From Bordetella parapertussis (GTDB taxonomy: Bacteria > Bacteroidota > Bacteroidia > Chitinophagales > Chitinophagaceae), in contig CALQJX020000021.1 in assembly GCA_943331005.2 (NCBI GenBank), forward strand, positions 1-64,000: 64,000 bases of DNA, in the 5' to 3' direction. The stretch's first letter is position 1; every line of letters starts with the position of its first letter. The notes beneath the pieces are model-generated. The model had not been told where the DNA came from. It did not search any database and saw only the letters and a program-made list of their open reading frames with translations. Positions 26,553 through 35,300 of this stretch are shown here, in pieces. Both the position numbers and the translations under genes were made by a program.

Positions 26553-27104
26553 ATGATAATTACAAAAGCCCCACTGGAAGGTCTGCTGATCATAGAGCCT
26601 AAAGTTCATGGTGACGACCGTGGCTACTTCTTCGAGAGCTATAATATGAAGGAGCTGGAGGCAATGTCCGGCTACAACACTCCGTTTGTGCAGGACAATC
26701 AGGCCCGTTCTATAAAGAATGTGTTGCGTGGTCTTCACTATCAGAACAACCCTGTGCCACAGGCCAAGCTGATACGTGTGCTGGAAGGCAGTATATGGGA
26801 CGTAGTGGTGGATCTGCGCCAAAAAAGCCCTACTTACGGACAGTGGTTTGGCGTGGAGCTCTCTGCCGAAAACAAGAAACAATTCCTTATTCCTCATGGT
26901 TTTGCCCACGGTTATGCCGTACTGAGCGATACCGCAGAGGTATTCTATAAATGCGACAATTTCTATAACAAACCATGTGAGGGCGGTGTTTTTTATAAAG
27001 ACCCAGCACTGAACATAGACTGGAAGATAGATCTTTCTCTGGCCATAGTTTCGGAGAAGGATCTGAAACAGCCATTACTTAAGGATGCAAACAACAGTTA
27101 CTAA
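26553..27104 (+). CDS. rfbC: dTDP-4-dehydrorhamnose 3,5-epimerase
   Basis: RmlC/RfbC epimerises dTDP-4-keto-6-deoxyglucose at C3 and C5 in dTDP-rhamnose synthesis. The 183-residue cupin has EPKVHGDDRGYFFESYN (about 15-31), QDNQARSIKNVLRGLHYQ (about 47-64), the central VLEGSIWDVVVDLR (about 76-89) and IPHGFAHGY (about 113-121). The catalytic His and Asp residues are present. Length is normal. It lies 10 bases after the aminotransferase gene and shares its transcript, ending at a strong hairpin. Coupling with an aminotransferase raises the possibility that the product is a dTDP-amino sugar and not rhamnose itself; that is inference. Confidence 0.93.
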   Translation: MIITKAPLEGLLIIEPKVHGDDRGYFFESYNMKELEAMSGYNTPFVQDNQARSIKNVLRGLHYQNNPVPQAKLIRVLEGSIWDVVVDLRQKSPTYGQWFGVELSAENKKQFLIPHGFAHGYAVLSDTAEVFYKCDNFYNKPCEGGVFYKDPALNIDWKIDLSLAIVSEKDLKQPLLKDANNSY

Positions 27105-27124
27105 TAACAGATGGCTGCTTTTTC

Positions 27125-27160
27125 AGAACCGCTCACCGGTACTTTCCGGTGAGCGGTTCT
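27125..27160 (+). terminator. Terminator of the aminotransferase-rfbC operon
   Basis: A 15-bp perfect stem (27125-27139 with 27146-27160; arms begin AGAACCGC and end GCGGTTCT), loop TACTTT. A short GTTT follows. Confidence 0.85.
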
Positions 27161-27195
27161 GTTTGAACGGTCGCTGCTCATGTCTATTCTTTTAC

Positions 27196-27203
27196 TATCT
27201 TTG
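27196..27203 (+). promoter_or_regulatory. -7 element of the CNNM/CorC gene
   Basis: TATCTTTG, perfect TAnnTTTG, five bases before the ATG at 27209. The mRNA would be nearly leaderless. Confidence 0.6.
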
Positions 27204-27208
27204 GCCAT

Positions 27209-28471
27209 ATGGATGTACCACATCTTATTTTATATATTGTCGTCTGTATCCTGCTCATAGGTTTTTTTGCGGGTATGGAGATCGCGTTCATTTCAGCTAA
27301 TAAGCTAAATATAGAACTGCGTAAAAAACAGGGTAAATACTCCGGCAAGATCCTGTCTGAGTTTATGGAAAATCCGGCAGAGTTCATAGGCACTGCTCTG
27401 GTAGGCGTAAACGTGATACTGGTAATTTTTGGTGCACTGACCTCTCAACTCACAACCAATCTGCTGCAGAAGAACAAAATTATTTTACCTGAATTTGCGA
27501 AGTTAGGTCTGGATACCGTTCTGGCTACTGTGGTGATACTGTTATTTGCAGAATTCCTTCCCAAGGCTATCTTCAGGCATAAAGCCGATGTGCTGCTGGG
27601 TGTTTTCAGTATACCAATGAAGGGTATGCACTTTATCTTTTCTCCTATTGCCCGTGTGTTCGTTTCGATATCAGAATTTATTCTGAAATACCTGCTTAAT
27701 GTGCACATCAAGGAGAACAAACAAGTGTTTAACCGTGTGGATCTGGAACTATTTGTGAAGCAGAGCATGCACGGACACGAAAACGAGACCAGCGAGGTGA
27801 ATCAGGAATTGTTTGAGAACGCACTATATCTGGTAAATGTGAAAGTACGTAAGTGTATGGTGCCCCGCAACGAAATAGAAGCGGTGGACATATCTACACC
27901 TATAGATGAAATGAGGGCAAAGTTCATAGAGACCAAGTTATCTAAGATCATTGTTTATGAAGACTCTATAGACAACATACTTGGCTACATACACCATCTG
28001 GATATGAACCGCCGCCCCGATGCGATAAAGGATATCCTTCATACCATAACAGCGATTCCGGAAGCCATGAGTGCAGTGGACCTGATGAACCGTTTTACCA
28101 AGGAGCGCAAAAGCATAGCCTGGGTAGTAGATGAATTTGGTGGCACGGCAGGTATAGTGACCATGGAAGATGTACTGGAAGAGATATTCGGCGATATTAA
28201 TGACGAGTATGATGAGGAACAGTTTGTAGAAAAACAGATAGCAGAGATGGAATACATCTTCTCGGGCAGGCTGGAACTGGATTACCTGAACGAAAAATAT
28301 GGTTTCAACTTCCCTACGGATGACTCTGAGACCCTTTCAGGCTTCATCATTACACAGCACGAAACCATACCTAAAATAAAGGAACGCATCTTTATAGGCA
28401 AGTATGAATTTGACATATTGCTTGTGACCAATACCCGTATAGAAACGGTGAAGATGAAGATCCTGAAATAA
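27209..28471 (+). CDS. CNNM/CorC-family membrane protein (hemolysin-like, CBS pair)
   Basis: A 420-residue inner-membrane protein. The N-terminal CNNM (DUF21) membrane domain (about 1-180) has an FFAGMEIAFISANKL start; a CBS-domain pair follows (about 200-320, including KCMVPRNEIEAVD and WVVDEFGGTAGIVTMEDVLEEI); then a C-terminal CorC_HlyC domain (about 345-420). Such proteins are linked to magnesium or cobalt transport and resistance. In gliding Bacteroidota the family also includes GldE. I cannot tell from the sequence whether this is a GldE orthologue or a general CorC. It is followed 36 bases later by the dioxygenase gene, probably on one transcript. Confidence 0.85.
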   Translation: MDVPHLILYIVVCILLIGFFAGMEIAFISANKLNIELRKKQGKYSGKILSEFMENPAEFIGTALVGVNVILVIFGALTSQLTTNLLQKNKIILPEFAKLGLDTVLATVVILLFAEFLPKAIFRHKADVLLGVFSIPMKGMHFIFSPIARVFVSISEFILKYLLNVHIKENKQVFNRVDLELFVKQSMHGHENETSEVNQELFENALYLVNVKVRKCMVPRNEIEAVDISTPIDEMRAKFIETKLSKIIVYEDSIDNILGYIHHLDMNRRPDAIKDILHTITAIPEAMSAVDLMNRFTKERKSIAWVVDEFGGTAGIVTMEDVLEEIFGDINDEYDEEQFVEKQIAEMEYIFSGRLELDYLNEKYGFNFPTDDSETLSGFIITQHETIPKIKERIFIGKYEFDILLVTNTRIETVKMKILK

Positions 28472-28506
28472 AGCATTTACTACTAAACTTCTCAATTAAG
28501 AATAAC

Positions 28507-29031
28507 ATGCCGGTACTACGTCCTTTCAATCTCCATAAATGGATAGATGAAAACCGCCACCTGCTGAAACCACCGGTAGGCAATCAATGTGTATATAAGG
28601 AAGCTGACGACTTCATAGTAATGGTGGTAGGCGGCCCCAATGCCCGTAAAGACTTCCACTATAATGAAGGCGAAGAGCTGTTTTACCAGTTGCAGGGCGA
28701 CATAGTGGTGCGTATACAGGAAGATGGCAAGATAGTGGATATACCCATCAAAGAAGGCGATATGTTCCTGCTACCGGGTCGCACCCCGCACTCACCACAA
28801 CGTGGTGCAGACACCGTGGGGCTGGTACTGGAGATAAAACGTAAAAGTGAGGAACTGGACGGGTTTATGTGGTTTTGCGAAAACTGCCACGAAAAACTCT
28901 ATGAAGAGTATATGCACGTTTCGGACATAGTAGCACAGCTGCCACCGGTAATGAATCGCTTCTACAGCGACGAAGACAAACGTACCTGCAAGAAATGCGG
29001 CACTGTAATGGAGCCTCCTGTAAAGAAATAA
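28507..29031 (+). CDS. haaO: 3-hydroxyanthranilate 3,4-dioxygenase
   Basis: Opens the ring of 3-hydroxyanthranilate to 2-amino-3-carboxymuconate semialdehyde in the kynurenine route from tryptophan to quinolinate/NAD or to catabolism. The 174-residue cupin has the active-site iron ligands His51 (DFHYNEGEELFYQ), Glu57 and His95 (RTPHSPQRG). It also has the second, rubredoxin-like metal site of the bacterial family: Cys124 and Cys127 (CENC) plus Cys161 and Cys164 (CKKC). No other kynurenine gene is in the window, so the pathway must be completed elsewhere if it operates. Confidence 0.93.
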   Translation: MPVLRPFNLHKWIDENRHLLKPPVGNQCVYKEADDFIVMVVGGPNARKDFHYNEGEELFYQLQGDIVVRIQEDGKIVDIPIKEGDMFLLPGRTPHSPQRGADTVGLVLEIKRKSEELDGFMWFCENCHEKLYEEYMHVSDIVAQLPPVMNRFYSDEDKRTCKKCGTVMEPPVKK

Positions 29032-29053
29032 CTAAACTATCAATTCATTTTAC

Positions 29054-29089
29054 AGCATGCATACCCAATGGTATGCATGCTTTTTTTTG
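29054..29089 (+). terminator. Terminator after the dioxygenase gene
   Basis: Arms AGCATGCATACC (29054-29065) and GGTATGCATGCT (29070-29081), loop CAAT, then a run of eight Ts. The opposing gene on the minus strand ends at 29093. Confidence 0.9.
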
Positions 29090-29092
29090 TGC

Positions 29093-29653
29093 CTACAACA
29101 TATCCTGATCGTAATAATCGAGCAGACCTTTCATGAGCATACTCCATTGTTCTTCTTCCAGGCCGTGCCACAGATCATCATCGGTATCTACCCTGTTACG
29201 GCCATGATATACTGCAGACAACACCAGCCCTGTGCGACCAATAACTATGGTAGCTGTATCGTTTGGCGCATCTGCACCTTCGGGCACAGTAGGGCGCAGT
29301 CTTATGGCAAAAGTCTCTCTGTTTTCGTCGGGATAGTCGTCGTACTCCAGCGCTTCTATTATGTAGCGGTCGAAAGATGTTGCAGGCTGGTCGCCATCGC
29401 CCGCAGAACTTATGAGTATATGATCTCCGCGGCGGGCATGCCTGCGCACCGTATTGCCATGACTATCTGCAAGACGGAAGTGCACCGACTCCAGCGAGCC
29501 ATAATCGGACCAGTCTGTAACGGCCAGTAGTCTATCCTTGGCATCTACAAAAAGATCCGAGGCATCATCAATAGACTCTGCGGTGAAACCACAGGCAATG
29601 TCTGTTTCCGTTCCCCGGGCGTGTGCCGGAATGAGATAGTGCGGTTGGTGCAT
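29093..29653 (-). CDS. Conserved-looking protein of unknown function
   Basis: A 186-residue, acidic, Asp-rich soluble protein with no signal peptide or membrane segment. I do not recognise the family. Segments such as DIACGFTAESIDDASDLFVDAKDRLL could suggest a beta-rich fold, but that is guesswork. It is divergent from the HipA-like gene, 119 bases apart, and convergent with haaO. Codon use and composition look like the neighbours, so there is no sign of recent transfer. Confidence 0.65.
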   Translation of the reverse strand: MHQPHYLIPAHARGTETDIACGFTAESIDDASDLFVDAKDRLLAVTDWSDYGSLESVHFRLADSHGNTVRRHARRGDHILISSAGDGDQPATSFDRYIIEALEYDDYPDENRETFAIRLRPTVPEGADAPNDTATIVIGRTGLVLSAVYHGRNRVDTDDDLWHGLEEEQWSMLMKGLLDYYDQDML

Positions 29654-29718
29654 ATGGTTGTTTTATGAAAGATATAGAAAATATCGTGCCATTTTCAGTA
29701 AGCGAGCCTGATTATTCA

Positions 29719-29747
29719 TTTCCGTTCGGCTACCCTCTGTATTTTTG
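29719..29747 (+). promoter_or_regulatory. Promoter of the HipA-like/DUF3037 pair
   Basis: TTTC at 29719-29722, a 17-base spacer, then TATTTTTG at 29740-29747 (perfect -7), 25 bases before the ATG at 29773. This decides against the in-frame ATG at 29665, which lies upstream of the promoter. Confidence 0.55.
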
Positions 29748-29772
29748 TAGTACTTTGAACCCCGATAGGGAT

Positions 29773-30570
29773 ATGAGCAACACAAAACCTGAGATAAGGA
29801 CTGTAAACGTAATAAGGTATGTGACGCCCCTGCGCGAGGGTGGCTCTATGCCCGCCATTGCCGAGGCCGATGACGGCTTTTTATATGTACTGAAGTTCAG
29901 AGGCGCGGGACAGGGACGCAAGGCTCTTATTGCCGAGCTGATAGGCGGCGAAATAGCCAGGGCTATTGGATTGCGTATGCCTGAAATAGTTTTCGCCAAC
30001 CTTGATGCTGCTTTTGGCCGTACAGAACCCGATGAAGAAATTCAGGATCTGCTGAAAGCCAGTACCGGCCTGAACCTTGATGTGCATTACCTCTCCGGCT
30101 CCATCACCTTTGACCCCGCAGTGAGCAAGGTGGATGAAATGACCGCATCACTGATAGTATGGCTGGATTGTCTGCTACTGAATGTGGACCGCACGAGCCG
30201 TAATACCAATATGCTCTCGTGGAACCGTGAACTGTGGCTGATAGACCATGGTGCATCACTCTACTTCCATCACTCCTGGCAGAACTGGGAGGCAAAAGCA
30301 ACCATACCCTTTGCGCAGGCAAAAGACCATGTGCTGCTGAAAAACGCCACCCTGCAGCAGGCTGCCGACGAAAAGATACGCACCCTGCTGCACCCCGAAC
30401 TGATACGTAATATTGTGGAGCTGGTACCAGACGAATGGCTGGTTGAAGACTCTCCTTTTGCCACCCCTCAGGAACACCGTGAGGCCTATATACAATTCCT
30501 GTGCAACCGCATCTCCTCTTCCGAAACCTTTATAAAAGCAGCCAACGATGCAAGAGCAGCTCTTATATGA
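29773..30570 (+). CDS. HipA-like kinase-fold protein
   Basis: A 265-residue protein with HipA/PI3-4-kinase-like features: an ATP-site Lys in FLYVLKFRGAGQGRKAL (about 35-51), a catalytic-loop-like LLLNVDRTSRNTNML (about 135-149) and a metal-binding LIDHGASLYF (about 156-165). It is shorter than HipA toxins (about 440 residues) and lacks the N-terminal HipA domain, matching the compact HipA-family kinases of Bacteroidota. The start at 29773 follows the promoter. The last 23 bases overlap the DUF3037 gene. There is no HipB-like DNA-binding antitoxin beside it, so a toxin role is not established. Confidence 0.8.
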   Translation: MSNTKPEIRTVNVIRYVTPLREGGSMPAIAEADDGFLYVLKFRGAGQGRKALIAELIGGEIARAIGLRMPEIVFANLDAAFGRTEPDEEIQDLLKASTGLNLDVHYLSGSITFDPAVSKVDEMTASLIVWLDCLLLNVDRTSRNTNMLSWNRELWLIDHGASLYFHHSWQNWEAKATIPFAQAKDHVLLKNATLQQAADEKIRTLLHPELIRNIVELVPDEWLVEDSPFATPQEHREAYIQFLCNRISSSETFIKAANDARAALI

Positions 30571-30928
30571 ATATGCCGTGATCAGGGTAATGCCAAGGGT
30601 GGAACGGGAAGAGTTCATCAACGTTGGTGTGGTGCTTTATTGCCGGGAGCGCAAGCTGGTACTGGTGCGTATAGACACAACTTTACAGCGGCTGCAGGTG
30701 TTTCCGGATGTGGATGCAGCAGAGGTTTGCGCCTATCTGCAGGCCTTTGCAGAGATATGTACAGGAACAACAAAAGCCAGCCCGATAGCCAGTCTGCCTG
30801 CGGCAGAACGTTTCCGCTGGCTCACCGCCACACGTAGCACCATAGTGCAATCATCTAAAGTGCATCCGGGCTTTTGTTCAGAACCGGCAGAAAAACTAGA
30901 TCAGCTTTTTGATCAGTTGGTTTCCTGA
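30548..30928 (+). CDS. DUF3037 protein
   Basis: A 126-residue soluble protein matching the DUF3037 pattern: YEYAVIRVMPRVEREEFINVGVVLYC at the N-terminus. Its function is unknown. It overlaps the HipA-like kinase gene by 23 bases in a different frame. The pairing of a compact HipA-like kinase with DUF3037 is one I recognise from other Bacteroidota genomes, which suggests that the two work together, for example as kinase and partner or substrate. That functional link is inference. Confidence 0.8.
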   Translation: MQEQLLYEYAVIRVMPRVEREEFINVGVVLYCRERKLVLVRIDTTLQRLQVFPDVDAAEVCAYLQAFAEICTGTTKASPIASLPAAERFRWLTATRSTIVQSSKVHPGFCSEPAEKLDQLFDQLVS

Positions 30929-31000
30929 TAGCCTTATAGTTAAAAGCATTGAGGCAATGGGATGGTCGACGCTATCTTTACAAAGCAAAAAAACAAGCAC

Positions 31001-31462
31001 ATGCCAATAGAAGCAAATCAGAAAGCACCGGGCTTCAAAGCAGCCGACCAGAATGGTCAGATCCATGATCTGAAAGATTATAAGGGCAAAAAAGTAGCGC
31101 TTTACTTCTACCCGAAAGACAATACTGCAACCTGCAACAAACAGGCTTGTGGTCTGCGCGATAAGTTTGCGTTGCTGGAGGAAAAGGGCGTTGTAGTTCT
31201 GGGAATCAGTCCGGATAATACTGCGAGCCACAAAAAGTTCGAGACCAAATTTTCCCTACCCTTTACGCTGCTGGTAGATACTGATGTGGAAATAGCCAAA
31301 GCTTATGGTGTATGGGCATGGAAGAAATTTATGGGAAATGAATATTGGGGCATATTACGCACTACTTTCCTCATAAATGAAAAGGGCAAAATAGAACACG
31401 TTATAGAAAAAGTGGAAAGTACAGACCACGCAACACAGATCATCAATACTTGGGGGCTTTAA
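31001..31462 (+). CDS. bcp: Thioredoxin-dependent thiol peroxidase (BCP peroxiredoxin)
   Basis: Reduces hydrogen peroxide and organic hydroperoxides in the cytoplasm. The 153-residue protein has peroxidatic Cys45 and resolving Cys50 in DNTATCNKQACGLRD, the same numbering and five-residue spacing as the E. coli BCP. The usual TPGC is TATC here, a mild variation. LYFYPKDNT and the C-terminal ILRTTFLINEKGKI are typical. The ATG at 31001 gives the standard N-terminus; the frame extends to 30962 but a -7-like TATCTTTA lies in between. The stop codon region is immediately followed by a terminator that begins inside the gene. Confidence 0.93.
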   Translation: MPIEANQKAPGFKAADQNGQIHDLKDYKGKKVALYFYPKDNTATCNKQACGLRDKFALLEEKGVVVLGISPDNTASHKKFETKFSLPFTLLVDTDVEIAKAYGVWAWKKFMGNEYWGILRTTFLINEKGKIEHVIEKVESTDHATQIINTWGL

Positions 31463-31477
31463 TAAAGCCCTTTTTTT
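31454..31477 (+). terminator. Terminator overlapping the end of bcp
   Basis: Arms GGGCTTT (31454-31460) and AAAGCCC (31464-31470), 3-base loop, then seven Ts. The left arm includes the last codons of bcp. Confidence 0.85.
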
Positions 31478-31782
31478 ATGCCCTAGGCGAAATGAAGCAT
31501 AGCGAAATAACACATGAAAATTTCAGGAAAGTGTGCTTGGCAATTTGTATAGAAAAGCCCTGCGGGAGCCTGGTTTTGCAATAATCCACAACCTTTGACC
31601 GGATTTTCCACAAACGCAATATTTCTTTAATAACTTATCCCTTCCGGCATAGCCAACTCACATAATTTTCGTACCTTTCGGGCGGTATGAGCGATCATAC
31701 CCTTTTTTGTCTGAGAGGAGCCCTCAACAGCCAAAAAGGAACCATATTTTTTTAACACTATACCCAAAAACCGAATATAAGG
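31478..31782. other. ruvA upstream region with DnaA-box-like sites
   Basis: No gene. It contains TAATCCACA (31582-31590) and TTTTCCACA (31604-31612), each one base off the DnaA box TTATCCACA and in the same orientation. A -7-like TACCTTTC lies near 31673-31680, about 100 bases before ruvA. The resulting leader is long for this genome. I see no riboswitch fold that I can name. Confidence 0.4.
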
Positions 31783-32361
31783 ATGTATGCTTTTTTAGTG
31801 GGTGATCTGGCTTATATGTCTCCGTCATTACTCAATCTGGATGTAAATGGCGTAGGCTATGAGATCAACATCACCTTGCAGACGTATGCAAAGATCCAAC
31901 ATCTGGACAGGTGCAAATTATATACACACCTGCAGGTGCGCGAGGACGCATGGGTGCTCTATGGCTTTGCAGATGAGGAAGAAAGGGTGACTTTCCGTCA
32001 ATTACTTAATATAAGCGGGGTTGGCGCAGCCACTGCCCGTATCATACTTTCATCGCTTACCACCGACGAGCTGGAACGAGCAGTTTCGGGCGAGGACGCC
32101 AAAACGCTGGAAAGGGTGAAAGGCATAGGAGGCAAAACTGCCCAGCGTATACTGCTGGAACTCAAGGGGAAACTCCAAAAACGTCAAAATAACTCTTCTG
32201 TTACCACTCCGATACACAATACTACCCAGGAAGATGCGTTAATAGCGTTAGTGAATCTCGGCATAAATAAGGCTGTAGCTGAGAGCGCTATAAATAAAAT
32301 AAATAATATTTCTTCATTAACGGTCGAAGAGATCATTAAACAGGCGCTGCGGGCTTTGTAA
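31783..32361 (+). CDS. ruvA: Holliday junction branch-migration protein RuvA
   Basis: Binds Holliday junctions as a tetramer and loads the RuvB motor during recombination and repair. The 192-residue protein has the OB-fold N-terminus (DVNGVGYEINITLQTY, about 19-34), helix-hairpin-helix repeats in LLNISGVGAATARIIL (about 74-89) and VKGIGGKTAQRILLELK (about 110-126), a flexible linker, and domain III (about 145-192). All parts expected are present. It ends 20 bases before sprA on the same strand with no terminator between, so the two may be co-transcribed. Confidence 0.96.
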   Translation: MYAFLVGDLAYMSPSLLNLDVNGVGYEINITLQTYAKIQHLDRCKLYTHLQVREDAWVLYGFADEEERVTFRQLLNISGVGAATARIILSSLTTDELERAVSGEDAKTLERVKGIGGKTAQRILLELKGKLQKRQNNSSVTTPIHNTTQEDALIALVNLGINKAVAESAINKINNISSLTVEEIIKQALRAL

Positions 32362-32381
32362 ACAACGCAAAAGGGTAAAAA

Positions 32382-35300
32382 TTGAAGGGTAAGAGTTATT
32401 TCGGATACAGATTTCTGTTGTTTATTGCACTAATAGTTGCAATAGCAAATGCTGCTGCCCGTGGCTACCACCCTATTTTTGTACCATTCCTGCCGGCCGA
32501 TGACACATCGGGCAAGGACAGCACTGCTGTAGACACCTCTCACAATCTGCGTTTCCCGATACATGACAAAACCGGAAACCCCATAACGGACCAGGCGCTG
32601 CCACGCAGTATAGACCTGCAGGACCCCAAGAATGTAAAAAAGACATTTGAATACGATGCAGATTCCAACAGGTATTACTTTACCTCTAAGGTGGGTAATG
32701 AATACCTGCGCAACCCTACCTACCTGACACTGGATGAGTACATGAAGTACAAAGCCAAAGAGGATGAAAGTTCTTACTTCCAACGGAGGCTGGACGGACT
32801 GATGCTGTTCAACAAAACTCCTGAACTGCCTGTAATGTATAAAGAAGGTCTGTTTGACCGCATATTTGGCAGCAGCACCATACAGGTGAAACCACAGGGT
32901 AATGTGGACGTAACATTTGGAGGTAACTGGCAGAATATCAAAAACCCTGCGCTCCCCATCAGGGCACAGAAATATGGCGTTTTCGATTTTGATATGCAGA
33001 TGAATATCAATCTGCTGGCAACGGTGGGAGATAAACTGAAGCTGAATATCAGCAATAATACCAAAGCTACCTTCGACTATCAGAATATTCAGAAACTTGA
33101 CTACAACGGTAAGGAAGATGAGATGCTGAAGAAAGTAGAGGCCGGTAATGTGAGCTTCCCGCTGAAGAGCAGCCTGATCAATGGTATGCAATCGCTCTTT
33201 GGCCTGAAAACGCAACTGCAATTCGGCAAGTTGTGGGTGACGGGTGTAGTAGGTACGCTTAAGTCGGCACGTAAGAGCCTTACCATTCAGGGTGGTGCAC
33301 AGTCGCAGCAGATAGCCATAAAGGCCAACAACTACGAAGAGAACCGAAACTTCCTGCTGGCGCAGTATTTCCGCAAAAACTACAACAGCTCACTGAGGAA
33401 TTATCCGATCATCAACTCTCTGGTGACCATCAACAAAGTAGAGGTATGGGTAACCAACCGTACCGGTGCAGTAGCAGGAGTGCGCGACATCCTGTGCCTT
33501 ATGGACCTTGGCGAAGGAGAGCCATACAACAATATACTTTCAAATGGCTCTGGTGCCAATGCACTGCCAGACAATAGCGCGAACCGACTCTACAACCAGT
33601 TGCAGCTGAACCCTAGCGGCAGGCAACAGAAATCTGCTACAAATGCCGCAGTGGCACTGGGTCTTACACAGGGTCAGGACTTTGAGCGTACCACAGCCCG
33701 CCAGTTGTCTCCAACAGAATATACTTTCAACGCCCGCCTCGGCTACATCATGCTGAATACACAGATGAACCCCGATGATGTGCTCGGTGTAGCTTATCGC
33801 TATACTTACAAAGGCAAGGTGTATCAGGTGGGTGAGTTTGCATCAGATCTTCCGCCAGACACCACTAACCCCAAGGTACTGTTCCTGAAATTGATGAAGG
33901 GAACGGCTCCCCGTACCCGACTACCGGTTTGGGACCTGATGATGAAGAATGTGTATGCACTGGGCGGGTTTGGTGTTTCTAAAGACAACTTCACCCTGAA
34001 CATCCTTTATCAGGACCCCGGAGGTGGAGAAAAAAGGTACATGCCAGAAGGTCCGCTTTCGGGTACCCCTTTCATCAGCCTGTTGAATCTGGATCATCTT
34101 AACGCCCAGAACGAACCTCAGCCAGATGGTATCTTCGACTTTGTAGAAGGTATTACCATCAATACCCAACAAGGCAAGATCATATTCCCTGTACTGGAGC
34201 CATTTGGCAGCGACCTGAAAAAGGCTGTTGTGAATGAACCGATACTGGAACGCAGATACATCTATCAGGTTCTGTATGACTCTACCAAGTATGTGGCGCA
34301 ACAGTACCAGCAAAATGACCGCTACATCATGCGCGGCTCGTACAAGTCATCGTCTTCATCAGATATCTTTCTGGGTGGATTCAACATACCGCAGGGATCT
34401 GTATCTGTAAGTGCAGGTGGTACCAGGCTGATAGAGAACCAGGACTACTCTATTGAGTATGGTCTGGGCAGGATCAAGATACTGAATACAGGTATCCTGA
34501 ACTCAGGCGTACCTATCAACATCCAGTATGAGGATAATGCCACCTTTGGTTTTCAGCTGCAGAACTTCATGGCCATGCGCATGGATTACTACCAGAACAA
34601 GAACCTGACACTGGGAGGCACCATCATGCGCCTGAAAGAAAGGCCTTTCACACAAAAAGTAACATTTGGAGATGACCCCATACAGAACACCGTACTGGGA
34701 CTTGATGCCAACTTTCAGAAAGAAGTACCTGCTATCACCCGCCTGGTTGACAAACTACCGGTATACTCTTCTACAGCACCCTCTTTCGTCAATACAAATC
34801 TGGAAGTTGCCGGTTTGCTGCCGGGGCACCCGAAACAGATCAATGCACTTGATCCGGAGGGATCTGTGTACATAGACGACTTTGAAGGAACCAGCAGCAG
34901 CTATGACCTTAAATTTCCTGCTCAGGCATGGTCTCTGGCATCTACTCCTTTTGGTGCAGTGAACAGTCAGGGACAAACCTTATTCCCTGAAGCATCGCTT
35001 ACCAATAACCACGCCTATGGCATGAACAGGGCGCGCCTGGCATGGTATATGCTGGAGCCCAGTCTGCTGAATACAGGAACTTCGGTACCCGGCTATGTAA
35101 AAAACGATTCGAACCAGCACTATATCAGAACCATACTTACCAAACAGGTTTTCCCGAACAGGAATCCTACCCTGCTGAATGGTTCACTTAATACTTTTGA
35201 CCTTGGCTTTTACCCTAAAGACAGGGGGCCGTATAACTTTGACGTAACCAACATTGACCCTAATACCGGCGACCTGCTGAATCCGGAGAAACGCTGGGGA

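Noticed and set aside
29665..29772. ATG at 29665 as the start of the HipA-like gene
   Set aside because: A good promoter lies inside this extension and the extra 36 residues do not resemble the family.
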